DNA of 64,000 nt, taken from positions 1 through 64,000 of the forward strand of contig NZ_MLAQ01000001.1 in assembly GCF_002272895.1 (NCBI RefSeq), given 5' to 3'. Within the stretch, counting starts at the first letter, position 1. Every line of letters starts with the position of its first letter. The notes beneath the pieces were generated by a model. It saw only the letters and a program-made list of their open reading frames with translations, made no database searches and had not been told where the DNA came from. Positions 35,869 to 45,772 of this stretch are shown here, piece after piece. The position numbers and the translations under genes are program-made. The DNA is from Helicobacter sp. 12S02232-10. GTDB lineage: Bacteria; Campylobacterota; Campylobacteria; Campylobacterales; Helicobacteraceae.

Positions 35869-38274
35869 ATGGCTCTTTCAAGACGAAGTATGCTGAAAGG
35901 AACTGCAGGAATAGCATCTTTGAGTGCGTTATGTTCATCGCCTCTTCAGGCTGTCGGGGTATTCAAGAAAACCGAAATGATTCCTCATGCGACACATTTC
36001 GGACCTTTTATAGCTAAAGTGGAAGATGGTATCATTAAAGATATTATTCCTCAAAAAACTGATGCCAACCCCTCTATTATGATTAAAGCAATGATTGATA
36101 GGGTATATTCTGATACGAGAGTCAAATATCCTTGCGTTAGAAAAAGTTACTTGGAAGGCAAAAAAAACAATAAAAATATGCGCGGTAAAGAAGAATTTGT
36201 TCGTGTGAGTTGGGATGTTGCACTTGATCTTGTTGCAAAAAAACTCAAAGAAATCCCTAGAGAAAATATTTATAATGGGAGTTATGGAGGATGGGGACAT
36301 GTTGGACGACTTCATAACTCAAACATTGTAGCCGGAAGATTTTTTAACACAACTTTAGGGGGAGCTATAGGAACGGATGGAGAATATAGCAATGGAGCTG
36401 CAGGAAGAGTTAATCCAACCATTATGGGTGATATGGAAGTGTATTCATTGCAAACTGCCCATGAAGAAATGATTGCCAATTGCAAGGTTTATGTAATGTG
36501 GGGAACTGACTTGTTTAAATGTAATCGAATTGATTATGTTGTTCCTAATCATGTTAATGATGATTATTACCCCAAATATAAAAAAGCAGGGATTAAATTT
36601 ATCTCCATTGATCCCATTTATACTGAAACTGCACAAATGTTTGGAGCAGAATGGATAAAAATTCGTCCTAATACGGATGTAGCGTTGATGCTTGGAATGA
36701 TGAATTATCTTTATACATCTGGAAAATATGATAAAAAATTTATTGAAAAATATACCGATGGATTTGATAAGTTTTTACCTTATTTACTTGGAAAATCAGG
36801 GGATAATACGCCTAAAACTCTAGAATGGGCAGCCCAAATTACTGAAGTTCCTGCATCTAAAATTAAAGAATTGGCTGATTTGTTTGTTTCTACTAGAACC
36901 TTTTTGGCGGGCAATTGGGCAATGCAGAGAGCTCAACATGGTGAGCAGGCTGATTGGGCATTGATTGCTCTTGCAAGTATGATTGGGCAAATCGGACTTC
37001 CAGGTGGTGGGTTTGGCTTCTCAATGCATTATGGAGGAGGCGGACAAGCATATTCAGGTTATCGAACAACTCCTGGTCTTTCTCAAGGAAGAAATCGGGT
37101 TGAAAGCTCAATCCCTGCCTCTCGAATTTCAGAAGCTATTTTGAATCCAGGAAAAGAAATCAATTTTAAGGGTAAAAAAATCAAACTTCCAAAAGTTGAT
37201 ATGGTTTATATGTGCGGGGCGTCTTTGCTTGGACATCATCCTAATACTAATGAACTTATTGAAGCCCTTAGGAGTGTAGATACAGTCGTAGTACATGAGC
37301 CTTGGTGGACTCCACTGGCTAAAATGTCTGATATTGTTTTTCCTTCGACTTGTACCCTTGAAAGAGATGATATCACTTCTGGAGGCACATATTCTAGAAA
37401 TGTTATTTATGCGATGAAAAAAGTAATCGAACCTGTTTATGAATCAAAAGATGATTTTGAAATTTTTAGACTTTTGGCTTTGAGGCTTGGTGGAGAAAAA
37501 GTAGAAAAGCGTTATACAGGAGGCAAGACTTATATAGAGTGGATTAAGGGATTTTATGAAAAAAGCGACGGCCCTGTATTTAAAGAATTTGATCAATTCT
37601 GGAAAGATGGGTATGTGGAATTTGATATTCCTGAAGAAGCTAGAAAATATGTTCGTCACTCTGAATTTCGTGCTGATCCAGTTGCTAATAAGCTTGCTAC
37701 AGAGAGTGGAAAAATACAGATTTATTCTGAAAAATTTGCTTCTTATAATCTTCCTGATTTTAAGGGTTATCCAGTATGGCTTGAACCTGCAGAATGGCTG
37801 GGAGCAAAAGAGGCAAAAAAATACCCTTTTCATTTGCTTTCTCCACATCCTAGATACCGTGTCCATTCTCAGCTTGATAATACTTGGGTTCGGGATGTTT
37901 ATAAAATTCAAGGACGCGAGCCTGTAATGATTAATACAAAAGATGCTCAAAAATTAGGTATCAAGCACGGTGAAATTATTGAGGTCTTTAATGGTAGAGG
38001 GCGATTACTTGCAGGGGCTCTTGTGAGTGATAATATTCGTCCTGGAGTTGTAGCGATTCAAGAAGGAGCGTGGTATGATCCTGAAGAACCTAAGGCAAAA
38101 AAACCTAGATGTAATGCTGGTCACGTTAATGTTTTGACTTCTTCTCGTCCTACAAGTCAAATGGCACAAGCGACATCAGTGAATACGGCTTTAGTGGCGA
38201 TTAAAAAACTTGGAAAAGATGAGGTTGTCAGACCTTATCGATCAATTTCTGTGCCTGAAATTATAGGAGCATAA
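35869..38274 (+). CDS. torA: TorA/DorA-type periplasmic molybdopterin reductase (TMAO/DMSO/S-oxide)
   Basis: An 801-residue DMSO-reductase-family protein with a twin-arginine signal (SRRSMLKGTAG). Its Mo ligand is probably Ser in DGEYSNGAAGRV, as in TorA/DorA/BisC. Other blocks are IYNGSYGGWGHVGRLHN, VMWGTDLF, AGNWAMQRAQHGEQADWAL and TLERDDITSGG. It reduces TMAO or related N-/S-oxides in the periplasm. It is followed two bases later by a cytochrome c, the arrangement of C. jejuni Cj0264c/Cj0265c. Exact substrate cannot be told from sequence. AAGGAG precedes the start. Confidence 0.9.
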   Translation: MALSRRSMLKGTAGIASLSALCSSPLQAVGVFKKTEMIPHATHFGPFIAKVEDGIIKDIIPQKTDANPSIMIKAMIDRVYSDTRVKYPCVRKSYLEGKKNNKNMRGKEEFVRVSWDVALDLVAKKLKEIPRENIYNGSYGGWGHVGRLHNSNIVAGRFFNTTLGGAIGTDGEYSNGAAGRVNPTIMGDMEVYSLQTAHEEMIANCKVYVMWGTDLFKCNRIDYVVPNHVNDDYYPKYKKAGIKFISIDPIYTETAQMFGAEWIKIRPNTDVALMLGMMNYLYTSGKYDKKFIEKYTDGFDKFLPYLLGKSGDNTPKTLEWAAQITEVPASKIKELADLFVSTRTFLAGNWAMQRAQHGEQADWALIALASMIGQIGLPGGGFGFSMHYGGGGQAYSGYRTTPGLSQGRNRVESSIPASRISEAILNPGKEINFKGKKIKLPKVDMVYMCGASLLGHHPNTNELIEALRSVDTVVVHEPWWTPLAKMSDIVFPSTCTLERDDITSGGTYSRNVIYAMKKVIEPVYESKDDFEIFRLLALRLGGEKVEKRYTGGKTYIEWIKGFYEKSDGPVFKEFDQFWKDGYVEFDIPEEARKYVRHSEFRADPVANKLATESGKIQIYSEKFASYNLPDFKGYPVWLEPAEWLGAKEAKKYPFHLLSPHPRYRVHSQLDNTWVRDVYKIQGREPVMINTKDAQKLGIKHGEIIEVFNGRGRLLAGALVSDNIRPGVVAIQEGAWYDPEEPKAKKPRCNAGHVNVLTSSRPTSQMAQATSVNTALVAIKKLGKDEVVRPYRSISVPEIIGA

Positions 38275-38276
38275 CT

Positions 38277-38813
38277 ATGAAAAAAATTTCTTTGATCTTT
38301 ACTTTTTTAACTTATTCTTTATGTGCACAAACACTTTATGTGATGGATAATACCAATGCCTATGATAAAGATGGTAAAAATGTGATTGGGACAATAGTCA
38401 GAGGTACGCCAGGTGAGCAAGTCGGTGAGGCAGGGGGAAAAATTGTTATTAAAGTTAAAGGTTATCTCAAGGCAGGGGATAAAAAGACTCTTTATGGAAC
38501 AAAAAATCTTGAATTGCCTTTTATAACTCTCAAAACTGGTGAAGTGAATTCAGATACACTTGAGGTTTCTCTTCCAAAAAATGAATTGAATAAAAGTCAA
38601 GCTGAAGCTTGGGCAGATGCTGAATTTCTCTATTATGATACGTGTTCGATGTGCCATGCTGCTCACGCTCCAAAAGAGCATAATATGATGGAATGGGATG
38701 GACTTTTTACGACAATGAGAGCCTTTGCAATGCCAACGGATAAGGAAGCAGATATCATTATCCAATATTTAAAGGCACACGCTACTGATGGCTATGCCAC
38801 TGATGACGAATAA
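38277..38813 (+). CDS. torC: Mono-haem cytochrome c, electron donor to the TorA-type reductase
   Basis: A 178-residue protein with a signal peptide (ISLIFTFLTYSLCAQTLYV) and one haem-binding CSMCH near residue 122. The C-terminal region resembles the last domain of TorC (HNMMEWDGLFTTMRAFAMP, then EADIIIQYLKAH). The N-terminal half (residues 25-100) is SH3-like beta structure. It probably carries electrons from the quinol pool to the reductase. The tetra-haem part of classical TorC is absent. Confidence 0.85.
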   Translation: MKKISLIFTFLTYSLCAQTLYVMDNTNAYDKDGKNVIGTIVRGTPGEQVGEAGGKIVIKVKGYLKAGDKKTLYGTKNLELPFITLKTGEVNSDTLEVSLPKNELNKSQAEAWADAEFLYYDTCSMCHAAHAPKEHNMMEWDGLFTTMRAFAMPTDKEADIIIQYLKAHATDGYATDDE

Positions 38814-38860
38814 GAGATTTAGAAAATTTCGATTTGAATGATTTGATTTGAATTTTATTC

Positions 38861-38890
38861 ATTGAGGATTTATTTCAATCCTCAATTTTC
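38861..38890 (+). terminator. Rho-independent terminator after the torA operon
   Basis: ATTGAGGATT-TATTTC-AATCCTCAAT is a perfect 10-bp stem followed by TTTTC. Confidence 0.75.
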
Positions 38891-39271
38891 TGCCGATTCT
38901 TCCTGTGTAAATTGTTAGAAAATAAAAGTATTGCAATATATATTTTGCAATCATTCTTGCCATAGTATAGCTGCATTCTAAAATTTTTATTCCCAAAATC
39001 TGTTGGTGTGTTCATAACTCCACTCAAAGATATTTTAGGCTATTTGTGAGGATAAATGAGCTTTTGTGCTATAGGATAAGCAAAACTAAGCAGACTATAG
39101 TTGAAAAAATATGGAATCTTTTTGAGGGTCATAGTACATCTGTTTTGATTGTGTTATCAATAGAAGATTTTTCTGAAAATTCAATAGTTTTGTTTGTAAG
39201 GTCATTTTTAAAATTATATTTTTGTTTCATTTTGTAATTTGATAAAAGAAGTTAATTTTTGGAAGTTTTGA
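38891..39271. other. Non-coding gap before guaA
   Basis: No convincing gene. A 7-bp inverted repeat, ATTGCAA (38930-38936) and TTGCAAT (38945-38951), is present. A 63-codon plus-strand frame at 39046-39237 has no family resemblance and no good ribosome-binding site. The guaA promoter is probably just after this stretch. Confidence 0.4.
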
Positions 39272-39277
39272 TATGAT
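39272..39277 (+). promoter_or_regulatory. Candidate -10 element for guaA
   Basis: TATGAT in TTTTGATATGATTTC, 41 bases before the start codon. Confidence 0.4.
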
Positions 39278-39312
39278 TTCAAAGATGATTATGAAATAAA
39301 TGAAAGGTTTTT

Positions 39313-41346
39313 ATGGATAGGGTTGAAATTTTAGTCTTGGATTTTGGAAGTCAATACACACAGCTTATTGCAAGAAGGCTTCGTGAATGTGGTGTTTATG
39401 CCGAAATTGTCCCGTATTTTGAGACATTTGAGAATATCAAAGCAAAACATCCTAAGGGAATTATTTTGAGTGGGGGACCTGCAAGTGTATATGAAGAGGG
39501 AGCCTATAAGCCTGATAGCAAGATTTTTGGACTTGGAGTTCCAGTACTTGGGATTTGTTATGGAATGCAATACATTGCAGATTTTTTTGGCGGACGCGTT
39601 ATTCCTGCACAGGCTCAAGAGTTTGGTAAGGTGAGTTTGGAATTATTGGAGCAAGATTATGAGATTCAAACTATATACGCAAGCCAGATGAATGCTCAAA
39701 ATTTAGAGAAACTTCTGAAGAGTTGGGAAAAGTATTTTAGAAAACGCCATAATTTTATGGATGAAGCAAAAATTTTATCTGTCATTCAAGATATGTGCGA
39801 AATTTTAAAAAATAGCGACCAAACATTGATTTTACTCAGAGATGATGATGTACTTGGATTTATGAGTACAAAAGACAATACATTTGATATTTTTTTCACT
39901 TCAGATGAGGCGAATTTTAAGAATTTTGGTAAGATATTTTTAAGAGAGGCACTTGAAGTGTGTTTCAAGAAATATGAAGAAATTGAAGTCACTTGCTTGT
40001 TAGAGAGTATGGATGCAATTGCATTTTATCAGCAAGCAGGATTTGAGATATTTAAAGAAAATGCTATTTTTAGAGGCACTCCGTTACTAAACGTGCAATT
40101 GCGTTCAAAAACAAATACCTTGAGAGATTGGGTTAAGTCAAGTGCAATATTTGAAGGGATCAAGCGCAAGAGTATTGTGTGGATGAGTCACGCTGATAAA
40201 GTCGAAGTAATGCCGGAAGGATTTGTTGCATTAGCAAAGAGTGAAAACACGCAATGTTGTGCAATAGCTGATTTTAGCAGACGAATATATGCTTTACAGT
40301 TTCATCCTGAAGTAGTTCAAAGTGAATGTGGCGGAGAGATATTGAAAAATTTTGCTGTAAAAATTTGTGGCACATCTACTGATTGGAATATGCATCGGTT
40401 TGCTCAAACTGAGATTATAAAGTTGCGCGAAATCATTAAAGATGGAAAAGTATTATGTGGCGTAAGCGGAGGCGTGGATTCTTCAGTCGTAGCGACATTG
40501 CTTCATCGTGCGATTAAAGAGCGTTTGATTCCTGTTTTTGTAGATCACGGACTTTTGAGGGCAGGCGAACGTGAGGCAGTTGAAGCAATGTTTAAAAAAG
40601 ATTTGGGCATACCTTTAATTAGTGTGGATGCAAGCGAACTTTTTTTAAGCAAGCTTGCAGGCATAAAGGATCCGGAAAAGAAACGTAAAATCATTGGTGA
40701 AACATTTATTGAAGTTTTTGAAAAAGAAGCAAAAAAATATCACCAAGATGGTGAAATTAAGTTTTTGGCTCAAGGCACGTTATATCCTGATGTTATTGAA
40801 TCTGTAAGCGTGAAGGGACCCTCTAAGACTATCAAATCCCATCATAACGTAGGAGGATTGCCTGAGTGGATGAAATTTGAATTGATTGAACCCCTCAGAG
40901 AACTTTTTAAAGACGAGGTTCGTGAATTGGGGCGTGAGCTTGGAATTCCACAAAAAATGTTAATGCGCCACCCGTTTCCTGGACCTGGACTTGCGATTCG
41001 CATTATGGGTGATGTGAATCGGGCAGACTTGGATTTATTAAAGAAAGCTGATGCAGTTTTTTTGGAAGAATTGCATAAAAGCGGGTATTATGATAAGGTG
41101 TGGCAGGCTTTTTGTGTGTTGTTAAATGTCAAATCCGTAGGAGTGATGGGGGATAATCGTACTTATGATAATACTATTTGCGTGCGTGCAGTCATAGCTG
41201 TCGATGGAATGACTGCAAGTTTTGCATATCTACCTCACGAACTTTTGGAAAATGTTTCAAGTCGCATTATTAATGAGGTTGGCGGGGTTAATCGAGTCGT
41301 TTATGATATTACTTCCAAGCCGCCAGGAACGATTGAATGGGAGTAA
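39313..41346 (+). CDS. guaA: GMP synthetase (glutamine-hydrolysing) with inserted GNAT-like domain
   Basis: A 677-residue GuaA, about 160 longer than usual. It converts XMP, ATP and glutamine to GMP. The glutaminase triad is complete: Cys82 (GICYG), His331 and Glu333 (QFHPE). The ATP-pyrophosphatase P-loop SGGVDS lies at 385-390 and the C-terminal dimerisation domain ends PPGTIEWE. The extra sequence, residues about 114-275, sits between [11 protein letters not shown] and AIFEGI, which are adjacent in ordinary GuaA. Inside it, [16 protein letters not shown] is typical of the GNAT acetyltransferase C-terminal part, and [12 protein letters not shown] resembles a degenerate acetyl-CoA-binding helix. 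Acetyltransferase activity is unproven. Confidence 0.95.
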   Translation: MDRVEILVLDFGSQYTQLIARRLRECGVYAEIVPYFETFENIKAKHPKGIILSGGPASVYEEGAYKPDSKIFGLGVPVLGICYGMQYIADFFGGRVIPAQAQEFGKVSLELLEQDYEIQTIYASQMNAQNLEKLLKSWEKYFRKRHNFMDEAKILSVIQDMCEILKNSDQTLILLRDDDVLGFMSTKDNTFDIFFTSDEANFKNFGKIFLREALEVCFKKYEEIEVTCLLESMDAIAFYQQAGFEIFKENAIFRGTPLLNVQLRSKTNTLRDWVKSSAIFEGIKRKSIVWMSHADKVEVMPEGFVALAKSENTQCCAIADFSRRIYALQFHPEVVQSECGGEILKNFAVKICGTSTDWNMHRFAQTEIIKLREIIKDGKVLCGVSGGVDSSVVATLLHRAIKERLIPVFVDHGLLRAGEREAVEAMFKKDLGIPLISVDASELFLSKLAGIKDPEKKRKIIGETFIEVFEKEAKKYHQDGEIKFLAQGTLYPDVIESVSVKGPSKTIKSHHNVGGLPEWMKFELIEPLRELFKDEVRELGRELGIPQKMLMRHPFPGPGLAIRIMGDVNRADLDLLKKADAVFLEELHKSGYYDKVWQAFCVLLNVKSVGVMGDNRTYDNTICVRAVIAVDGMTASFAYLPHELLENVSSRIINEVGGVNRVVYDITSKPPGTIEWE

Positions 41347-41689
41347 AGATTGTTTGCGATTGCAATATTGGAACGGGCAATAAAATTTTTATCATTTATA
41401 AAATAAATAGTGATAGATTAGGTATTTATGGGCTAGATAGGTTTGTGAATTAGAAAACTTCAAAATTTCATCTTATTTAATTCTTTATAATTAAAGATAT
41501 GAAATTCTTTCATATGAATAAGATTGCTTCATTAATTATATAAATTTATATTCTTTAATGATAGCAAATCCATCAAAAAAATTTTCTTTAAATTGAAAAA
41601 AGTATCATTATTACCCTTTAAGATAATTTTAGTCACAATGATTATTAAATTATATAAAGTTAAATTAATTATTTAATAAGAGAGATTTT
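41347..41689. other. Very AT-rich gap after guaA
   Basis: No gene seen. An inverted repeat ATATGAAA-TTC-TTTCATAT (41497-41515) could be an operator. Many TATAAA-like strings occur, so a single promoter for the next gene cannot be chosen. Confidence 0.4.
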
Positions 41690-42181
41690 ATGATTGATAT
41701 AAGGTATTTTAAAATTGTTTGGTGGATAATTGCTATAAGTTATGTTTGTTTGCTTGCTTTAGATTTTTTATTTCCATTGTCTGGAAAAGTGAGTACTTAT
41801 TCTGATATATTTTTTAATTTGGTGTTCAGTAAATTTTCCAATTATGAATTTCAAAATATCTCTTTGGAATATAAATTATCGGCATTATTTTTTCTTCTAC
41901 TCATAGCATTTGTGGCCATTGGTTTTTGGGTTTCAATAATGGGAATTTATTTTTTTAAAAATTGGGCAAGATGGCTGTATTTGTTAGTTAGCATTGGATA
42001 TTTCATTCTTTGCTTAGTATCGGGTAGTTATTATGTTGATTATAGCAGTGTTTTTGTTGTTAAGTCTGTAGTCAATATGTTTGAGGGAATTTTTTTATTT
42101 CTAATGTTTTTTGTTCCAACAATAAGAAGAAAATTTTTAAAAGTTAAGAAATTGGCAAGAACCGAAAATTTCGGTTCTTAG
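41690..42181 (+). CDS. Small inner-membrane protein of unknown function
   Basis: A 163-residue protein with four predicted transmembrane segments: residues about 8-28 (IVWWIIAISYVCLLALDFLF), 63-87 (LSALFFLLLIAFVAIGFWVS), 96-115 and 128-146. The C-terminal tail is basic. AGAGAG precedes the ATG. It has no recognised family. It converges with the chemoreceptor gene, with a palindrome at its stop codon. Confidence 0.65.
   Translation: MIDIRYFKIVWWIIAISYVCLLALDFLFPLSGKVSTYSDIFFNLVFSKFSNYEFQNISLEYKLSALFFLLLIAFVAIGFWVSIMGIYFFKNWARWLYLLVSIGYFILCLVSGSYYVDYSSVFVVKSVVNMFEGIFLFLMFFVPTIRRKFLKVKKLARTENFGS
42157..42179. terminator. Palindrome between convergent genes
   Basis: AAGAACCGAAA-A-TTTCGGTTCTT is a perfect 11-bp inverted repeat overlapping the stop of the membrane protein and just beyond the chemoreceptor stop. 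The A/T-rich centre gives T-runs in both orientations, so bidirectional termination is likely. Confidence 0.65.
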
Positions 42182-42185
42182 AGTA

Positions 42186-44273
42186 TTAGAATTTTTTCTT
42201 GCGAGTGTCTTCAAGGATTTCGTTGGCAATTCGATTGACATTGCTACTGATAGTCAATGATGAATCCACAATCGTAACATTATTTTCAGTATTGGTTTCA
42301 AGCTCTGCAATGGTGTCATTAATTTGAGTGATATTTTTAGATTGCATTTTGATTGATTCTGCCATATCACTGATGGATTGCACAAGAATATTGATGTTAG
42401 TTTCTATTTCAGCCAGAGATTTTTGAGTTCTTTCGGCTAGTTTTCTGACTTCATCGGCTACGACTGCAAAACCTCTGCCGTGTTCGCCTGCTCTAGCAGC
42501 TTCAATGGCGGCATTTAAGGCTAGAAGATTGGTTTGGTCGGCAATGTCGCGAATAATATCAATGATATTTTTAATATCTTGTCCTTGCGCAATTACATCA
42601 TTGGTTTTTAAGGCTACATTTTGCATTGAGTCTGTAATTTCTTCTACAGATACAGAAGTTTGTTTGAGATTTTGAGACTGATATTTTGAGCTTTCTGTGA
42701 GCTTATCTACGGCTTCTTTAAGTTTTTGACTTTCTTCTGAAAGATTGTTTGCAAAGTTTGAAGATGTGATGAGCATCTTTTTGATTTCTTGTCCTAAAAT
42801 ATTGGTTGTAATTTCTACATTTCCTTGTGCATTTTTAATATCTGAAGTGAAATTGAGACTTTTATAATCATCAAAAATCCTTTGAATTTCATTCATATTA
42901 GCGCCAATTTTTTGTTGGAGAACATCAAGCATTTTATTCAGAACATTTTTAAGTTCTATAAGTTGGGGATTGGCAGGTTGTTTTGTAATTCTAGCTGTTA
43001 GATTTCCTGATTCAACTTCTTGTGCAACTAAAACAGATTCAGAAACTGCATTTTTATCTTGTTGTAGAATTTTTTGGGTTTTGGTGATGTTATCATTGAT
43101 GGCTTGCCCCATTCTACCGAGTTCATCTTCAGCTTGAATTGTAAGTAATTTAATATCGGTGTTATTCTCGTGATTGAGTAGTTTGAAGAAGCTGAGCAAA
43201 ACATCATAAATATTGTTTATGCGTGTGGATACTTTAACTTTAATGAAGAAATAAATGGAGATAACAATGATGAAAATAATAATAATACTACTGAAGGTAA
43301 TCAGTAGCTGGATGTTTCTAACAGGTTGATAGACAGCATCTTCAGAAGAATAAATACCTACAGCCCAATTCAAATCAATTTTGTCATAGATTCTAAATGG
43401 TTGCAAGGCAAGGATACTTGTCTTAGAATTCGCCATTCCCTTATAGATAAGAATTTCTGGAGTATTGCTTTTTTGAGCTTCTGCAATTTGTTGTACACTA
43501 GAATCGTGATTTACATCTTTAAGGAGTTTATTTTGGAGTTTTTCGTTATAAGATAAAGCGATTCTAGTTCCTGAAGTAAGCAAAAAAGAATGTTCATCTT
43601 TGAGACTTTTTTCAGAAGGATCGAATAAGACATTTTTAAGGATATTTAAGTCAATAAACATTCCTATTGCTCCGATGATTTTACCATTTTGATTTTTAAT
43701 AGGTCCAGCCATATTTACAGCATAGATAGTTTTTCCATCTGCGAGTTCAAGGTAAAAAGGAGGGCTATAGGCAAGTTGTCCTGTTTTGATAGCTTCAAGA
43801 TAAGCACGATTTTTTAAGATGAAGGGATCAGTTTTTGTTATACTAACCTTATTGCCTGATTTTGCCATTTCAAGCAAAAATGTATTGTTATTATTTACAA
43901 TAAAATTAGGGTGAGAGGTATTGAAATAATTACTATCATTGAGAATGATCCAGCCTAGAGCAATATAGTGATTGTTGCTAACCATATTGCCGATTATATT
44001 TTGAATATGTTTTATGTTTTGAATATCTTCAATATTATTGGATGAAATAATATTTCTAGCAGTTTCTAGTGATGAAAAAGCTTCATTGGTTGCAATGAGA
44101 ATTTTGTTTGCACTGATTTTTGCTTTTGCACTTAAGGCTGTATCAGATTGTTCTTTGACAACACTTCTGACATCACTAGAGATAATAAAACCCAATATAA
44201 AAATGCCCAATGCCACACACAAGGATACAATGGTGATTATTTTGGCGCCTATACTTAATTTTGAAAAGGTCAT
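42186..44273 (-). CDS. Methyl-accepting chemotaxis protein with dCache sensor
   Basis: A 695-residue transducer. Transmembrane segment 1 lies at residues about 12-33 and segment 2 at about 325-350 ([20 protein letters not shown]). The periplasmic part between them resembles a double Cache domain ([18 protein letters not shown], then [15 protein letters not shown], and [12 protein letters not shown]). HAMP-like helices follow. The conserved signalling tip is [19 protein letters not shown] with [15 protein letters not shown]. The ligand is unknown. No C-terminal CheR-tether pentapeptide is present. AAAGGAT precedes the start. Confidence 0.95.
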   Translation of the reverse strand: MTFSKLSIGAKIITIVSLCVALGIFILGFIISSDVRSVVKEQSDTALSAKAKISANKILIATNEAFSSLETARNIISSNNIEDIQNIKHIQNIIGNMVSNNHYIALGWIILNDSNYFNTSHPNFIVNNNNTFLLEMAKSGNKVSITKTDPFILKNRAYLEAIKTGQLAYSPPFYLELADGKTIYAVNMAGPIKNQNGKIIGAIGMFIDLNILKNVLFDPSEKSLKDEHSFLLTSGTRIALSYNEKLQNKLLKDVNHDSSVQQIAEAQKSNTPEILIYKGMANSKTSILALQPFRIYDKIDLNWAVGIYSSEDAVYQPVRNIQLLITFSSIIIIFIIVISIYFFIKVKVSTRINNIYDVLLSFFKLLNHENNTDIKLLTIQAEDELGRMGQAINDNITKTQKILQQDKNAVSESVLVAQEVESGNLTARITKQPANPQLIELKNVLNKMLDVLQQKIGANMNEIQRIFDDYKSLNFTSDIKNAQGNVEITTNILGQEIKKMLITSSNFANNLSEESQKLKEAVDKLTESSKYQSQNLKQTSVSVEEITDSMQNVALKTNDVIAQGQDIKNIIDIIRDIADQTNLLALNAAIEAARAGEHGRGFAVVADEVRKLAERTQKSLAEIETNINILVQSISDMAESIKMQSKNITQINDTIAELETNTENNVTIVDSSLTISSNVNRIANEILEDTRKKKF

Positions 44274-44315
44274 AAAACATCCTTTGACTGATTGATTTTG
44301 AAGAAAAGAGGTTGT

Positions 44316-44321
44316 ATTCTA
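44316..44321 (-). promoter_or_regulatory. Candidate -10 element for the chemoreceptor gene
   Basis: Read on the minus strand, TAGAAT in GTGATAGAATACAAC, about 43 bases before the start. Confidence 0.4.
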
Positions 44322-44354
44322 TCACAACCTGAAGCTTATGAAAGGATGTCTGTA

Positions 44355-45755
44355 TTAATATAACATATGTTTTATTTTTTCTATAATATCTAAGAGTTTT
44401 TCTTTATAAAGATCAGCGCTTTCTTTGTCTTTGGCTTCAAATCTTGTAACCAAAACAGGGGTTGTATTGCTTGCACGCACAAGTCCCCAGCCATTTTCAA
44501 ATACAACCCTTACGCCATCTATGGTAATGATTTCAAGGATTTTTGGAAAATTTTTCGGCGGGTTTTTAAGAATCTCGCGGAGTTTATTGATAATTACGAA
44601 TTTATTCTCTTCAGAGGAGGGAATTTTTTCTTCAGGGGTGCAGTAGAATGATGGAAGTTTGGCAATCATATTTTCAAGTTCTTCAGGAGTGTGATTCAAA
44701 AATAATTCCAATGCCCTAAGACCTGCATAAATGGCATCGTCATACCCAAAATATCGATCATTAAAAAACATATGCCCACTCATTTCTGCAGCTAAATGTG
44801 CATTTAGTTCCTTAAGTTTGATTTTAAGGTTGCTATGCCCTGTTTTATACATCACACTTTTACCGATTTTATTGATCTCATCATACATAATTTGAGAGCA
44901 TTTTACTTCTCCAATAACCAAAGGAGAAATATTGCATTCAGCTAGGTTTTTGGCAAAGAGTATCGCAAGTTCATCGCCTTTGTAGTTATGATTTGAAGTT
45001 AAGAGGGCAATGCGATCTGCATCGCCATCAAAAGCTAATCCTATGGGAGTATTGTGGTTTTTTAAATAATTTTTGAGGTCTGATAGGTTTTTTTCTTCAC
45101 TTGGATCGGGATGATGGTTGGGGAAATTCCCGTCGGGTTGGGCAAATAAGGAAGAATGGCGGATGTTAAGCTTGTTTAAAATATCTTCTAGACCAATTGC
45201 ACCAACACCATTTCCATAGTCAAGAGCAACTGAATAAGGGAAATTTTTGAGTTTTGAAAAATGTTTGATTAAATAATCTTTATAAGCTTCTAATGCATCA
45301 ATATTGTATTCTTGGATCGGTTTAGGGTCATAGGAAATGGGATTTTGGGCTAATTTTTCTCCAAGTTCTTTAATGTCTTTTCCATAAAAAGGCTTGCGTC
45401 CAAGCGTGATTTTAAATCCATTATATTGCGGGGGATTGTGAGAGCCTGTGATCATAATGGAATTATGTGATGAGAACCCATTGATAGTATTATAGGTTGC
45501 GAAGTAGGCTACTGGAGTAGGAACCATACCGATAAAATAAATTTTAAGTCCATTTTTTCCAAGACCTTCTTTGAGCCATTTGTAAAGGATTGGGGAGTGA
45601 GTTCGAGCATCAAGTCCGATAAAAATGCTTTCACCGCCATTTTCTTTAATTTTTTCACCCAATAAGACGCCGATTCCAAAAACAGTGTCTTGGGTGAGAT
45701 TTTGATTATAAATTCCTCGAATGTCATATTCTCTAAAGATGCTAGAATCAATCAT
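44355..45755 (-). CDS. algC: Phosphomannomutase/phosphoglucomutase (AlgC/ManB type)
   Basis: A 466-residue alpha-D-phosphohexomutase from the ATG at 45755. An ATG nine bases upstream (45764) is too close to AAGGA. It starts SSIFREYDIRGIY. The catalytic phosphoserine is in ITGSHNPPQYNG, Mg is bound by AFDGDADRIAL, the sugar loop is AAEMSGHMFF, and the phosphate loop is VRASNTTPVLV. It makes mannose-1-P or glucose-1-P for surface polysaccharides. It lies downstream of pflA, as in H. pylori (HP1275/HP1274). Confidence 0.93.
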   Translation of the reverse strand: MIDSSIFREYDIRGIYNQNLTQDTVFGIGVLLGEKIKENGGESIFIGLDARTHSPILYKWLKEGLGKNGLKIYFIGMVPTPVAYFATYNTINGFSSHNSIMITGSHNPPQYNGFKITLGRKPFYGKDIKELGEKLAQNPISYDPKPIQEYNIDALEAYKDYLIKHFSKLKNFPYSVALDYGNGVGAIGLEDILNKLNIRHSSLFAQPDGNFPNHHPDPSEEKNLSDLKNYLKNHNTPIGLAFDGDADRIALLTSNHNYKGDELAILFAKNLAECNISPLVIGEVKCSQIMYDEINKIGKSVMYKTGHSNLKIKLKELNAHLAAEMSGHMFFNDRYFGYDDAIYAGLRALELFLNHTPEELENMIAKLPSFYCTPEEKIPSSEENKFVIINKLREILKNPPKNFPKILEIITIDGVRVVFENGWGLVRASNTTPVLVTRFEAKDKESADLYKEKLLDIIEKIKHMLY

Positions 45756-45772
45756 AAGTCGCATTTCCTTTC

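Noticed and set aside
39046-39237. 63-codon open frame upstream of guaA
   Set aside because: No good start context, no family resemblance and biased hydrophobic composition. Likely chance in AT-rich DNA.
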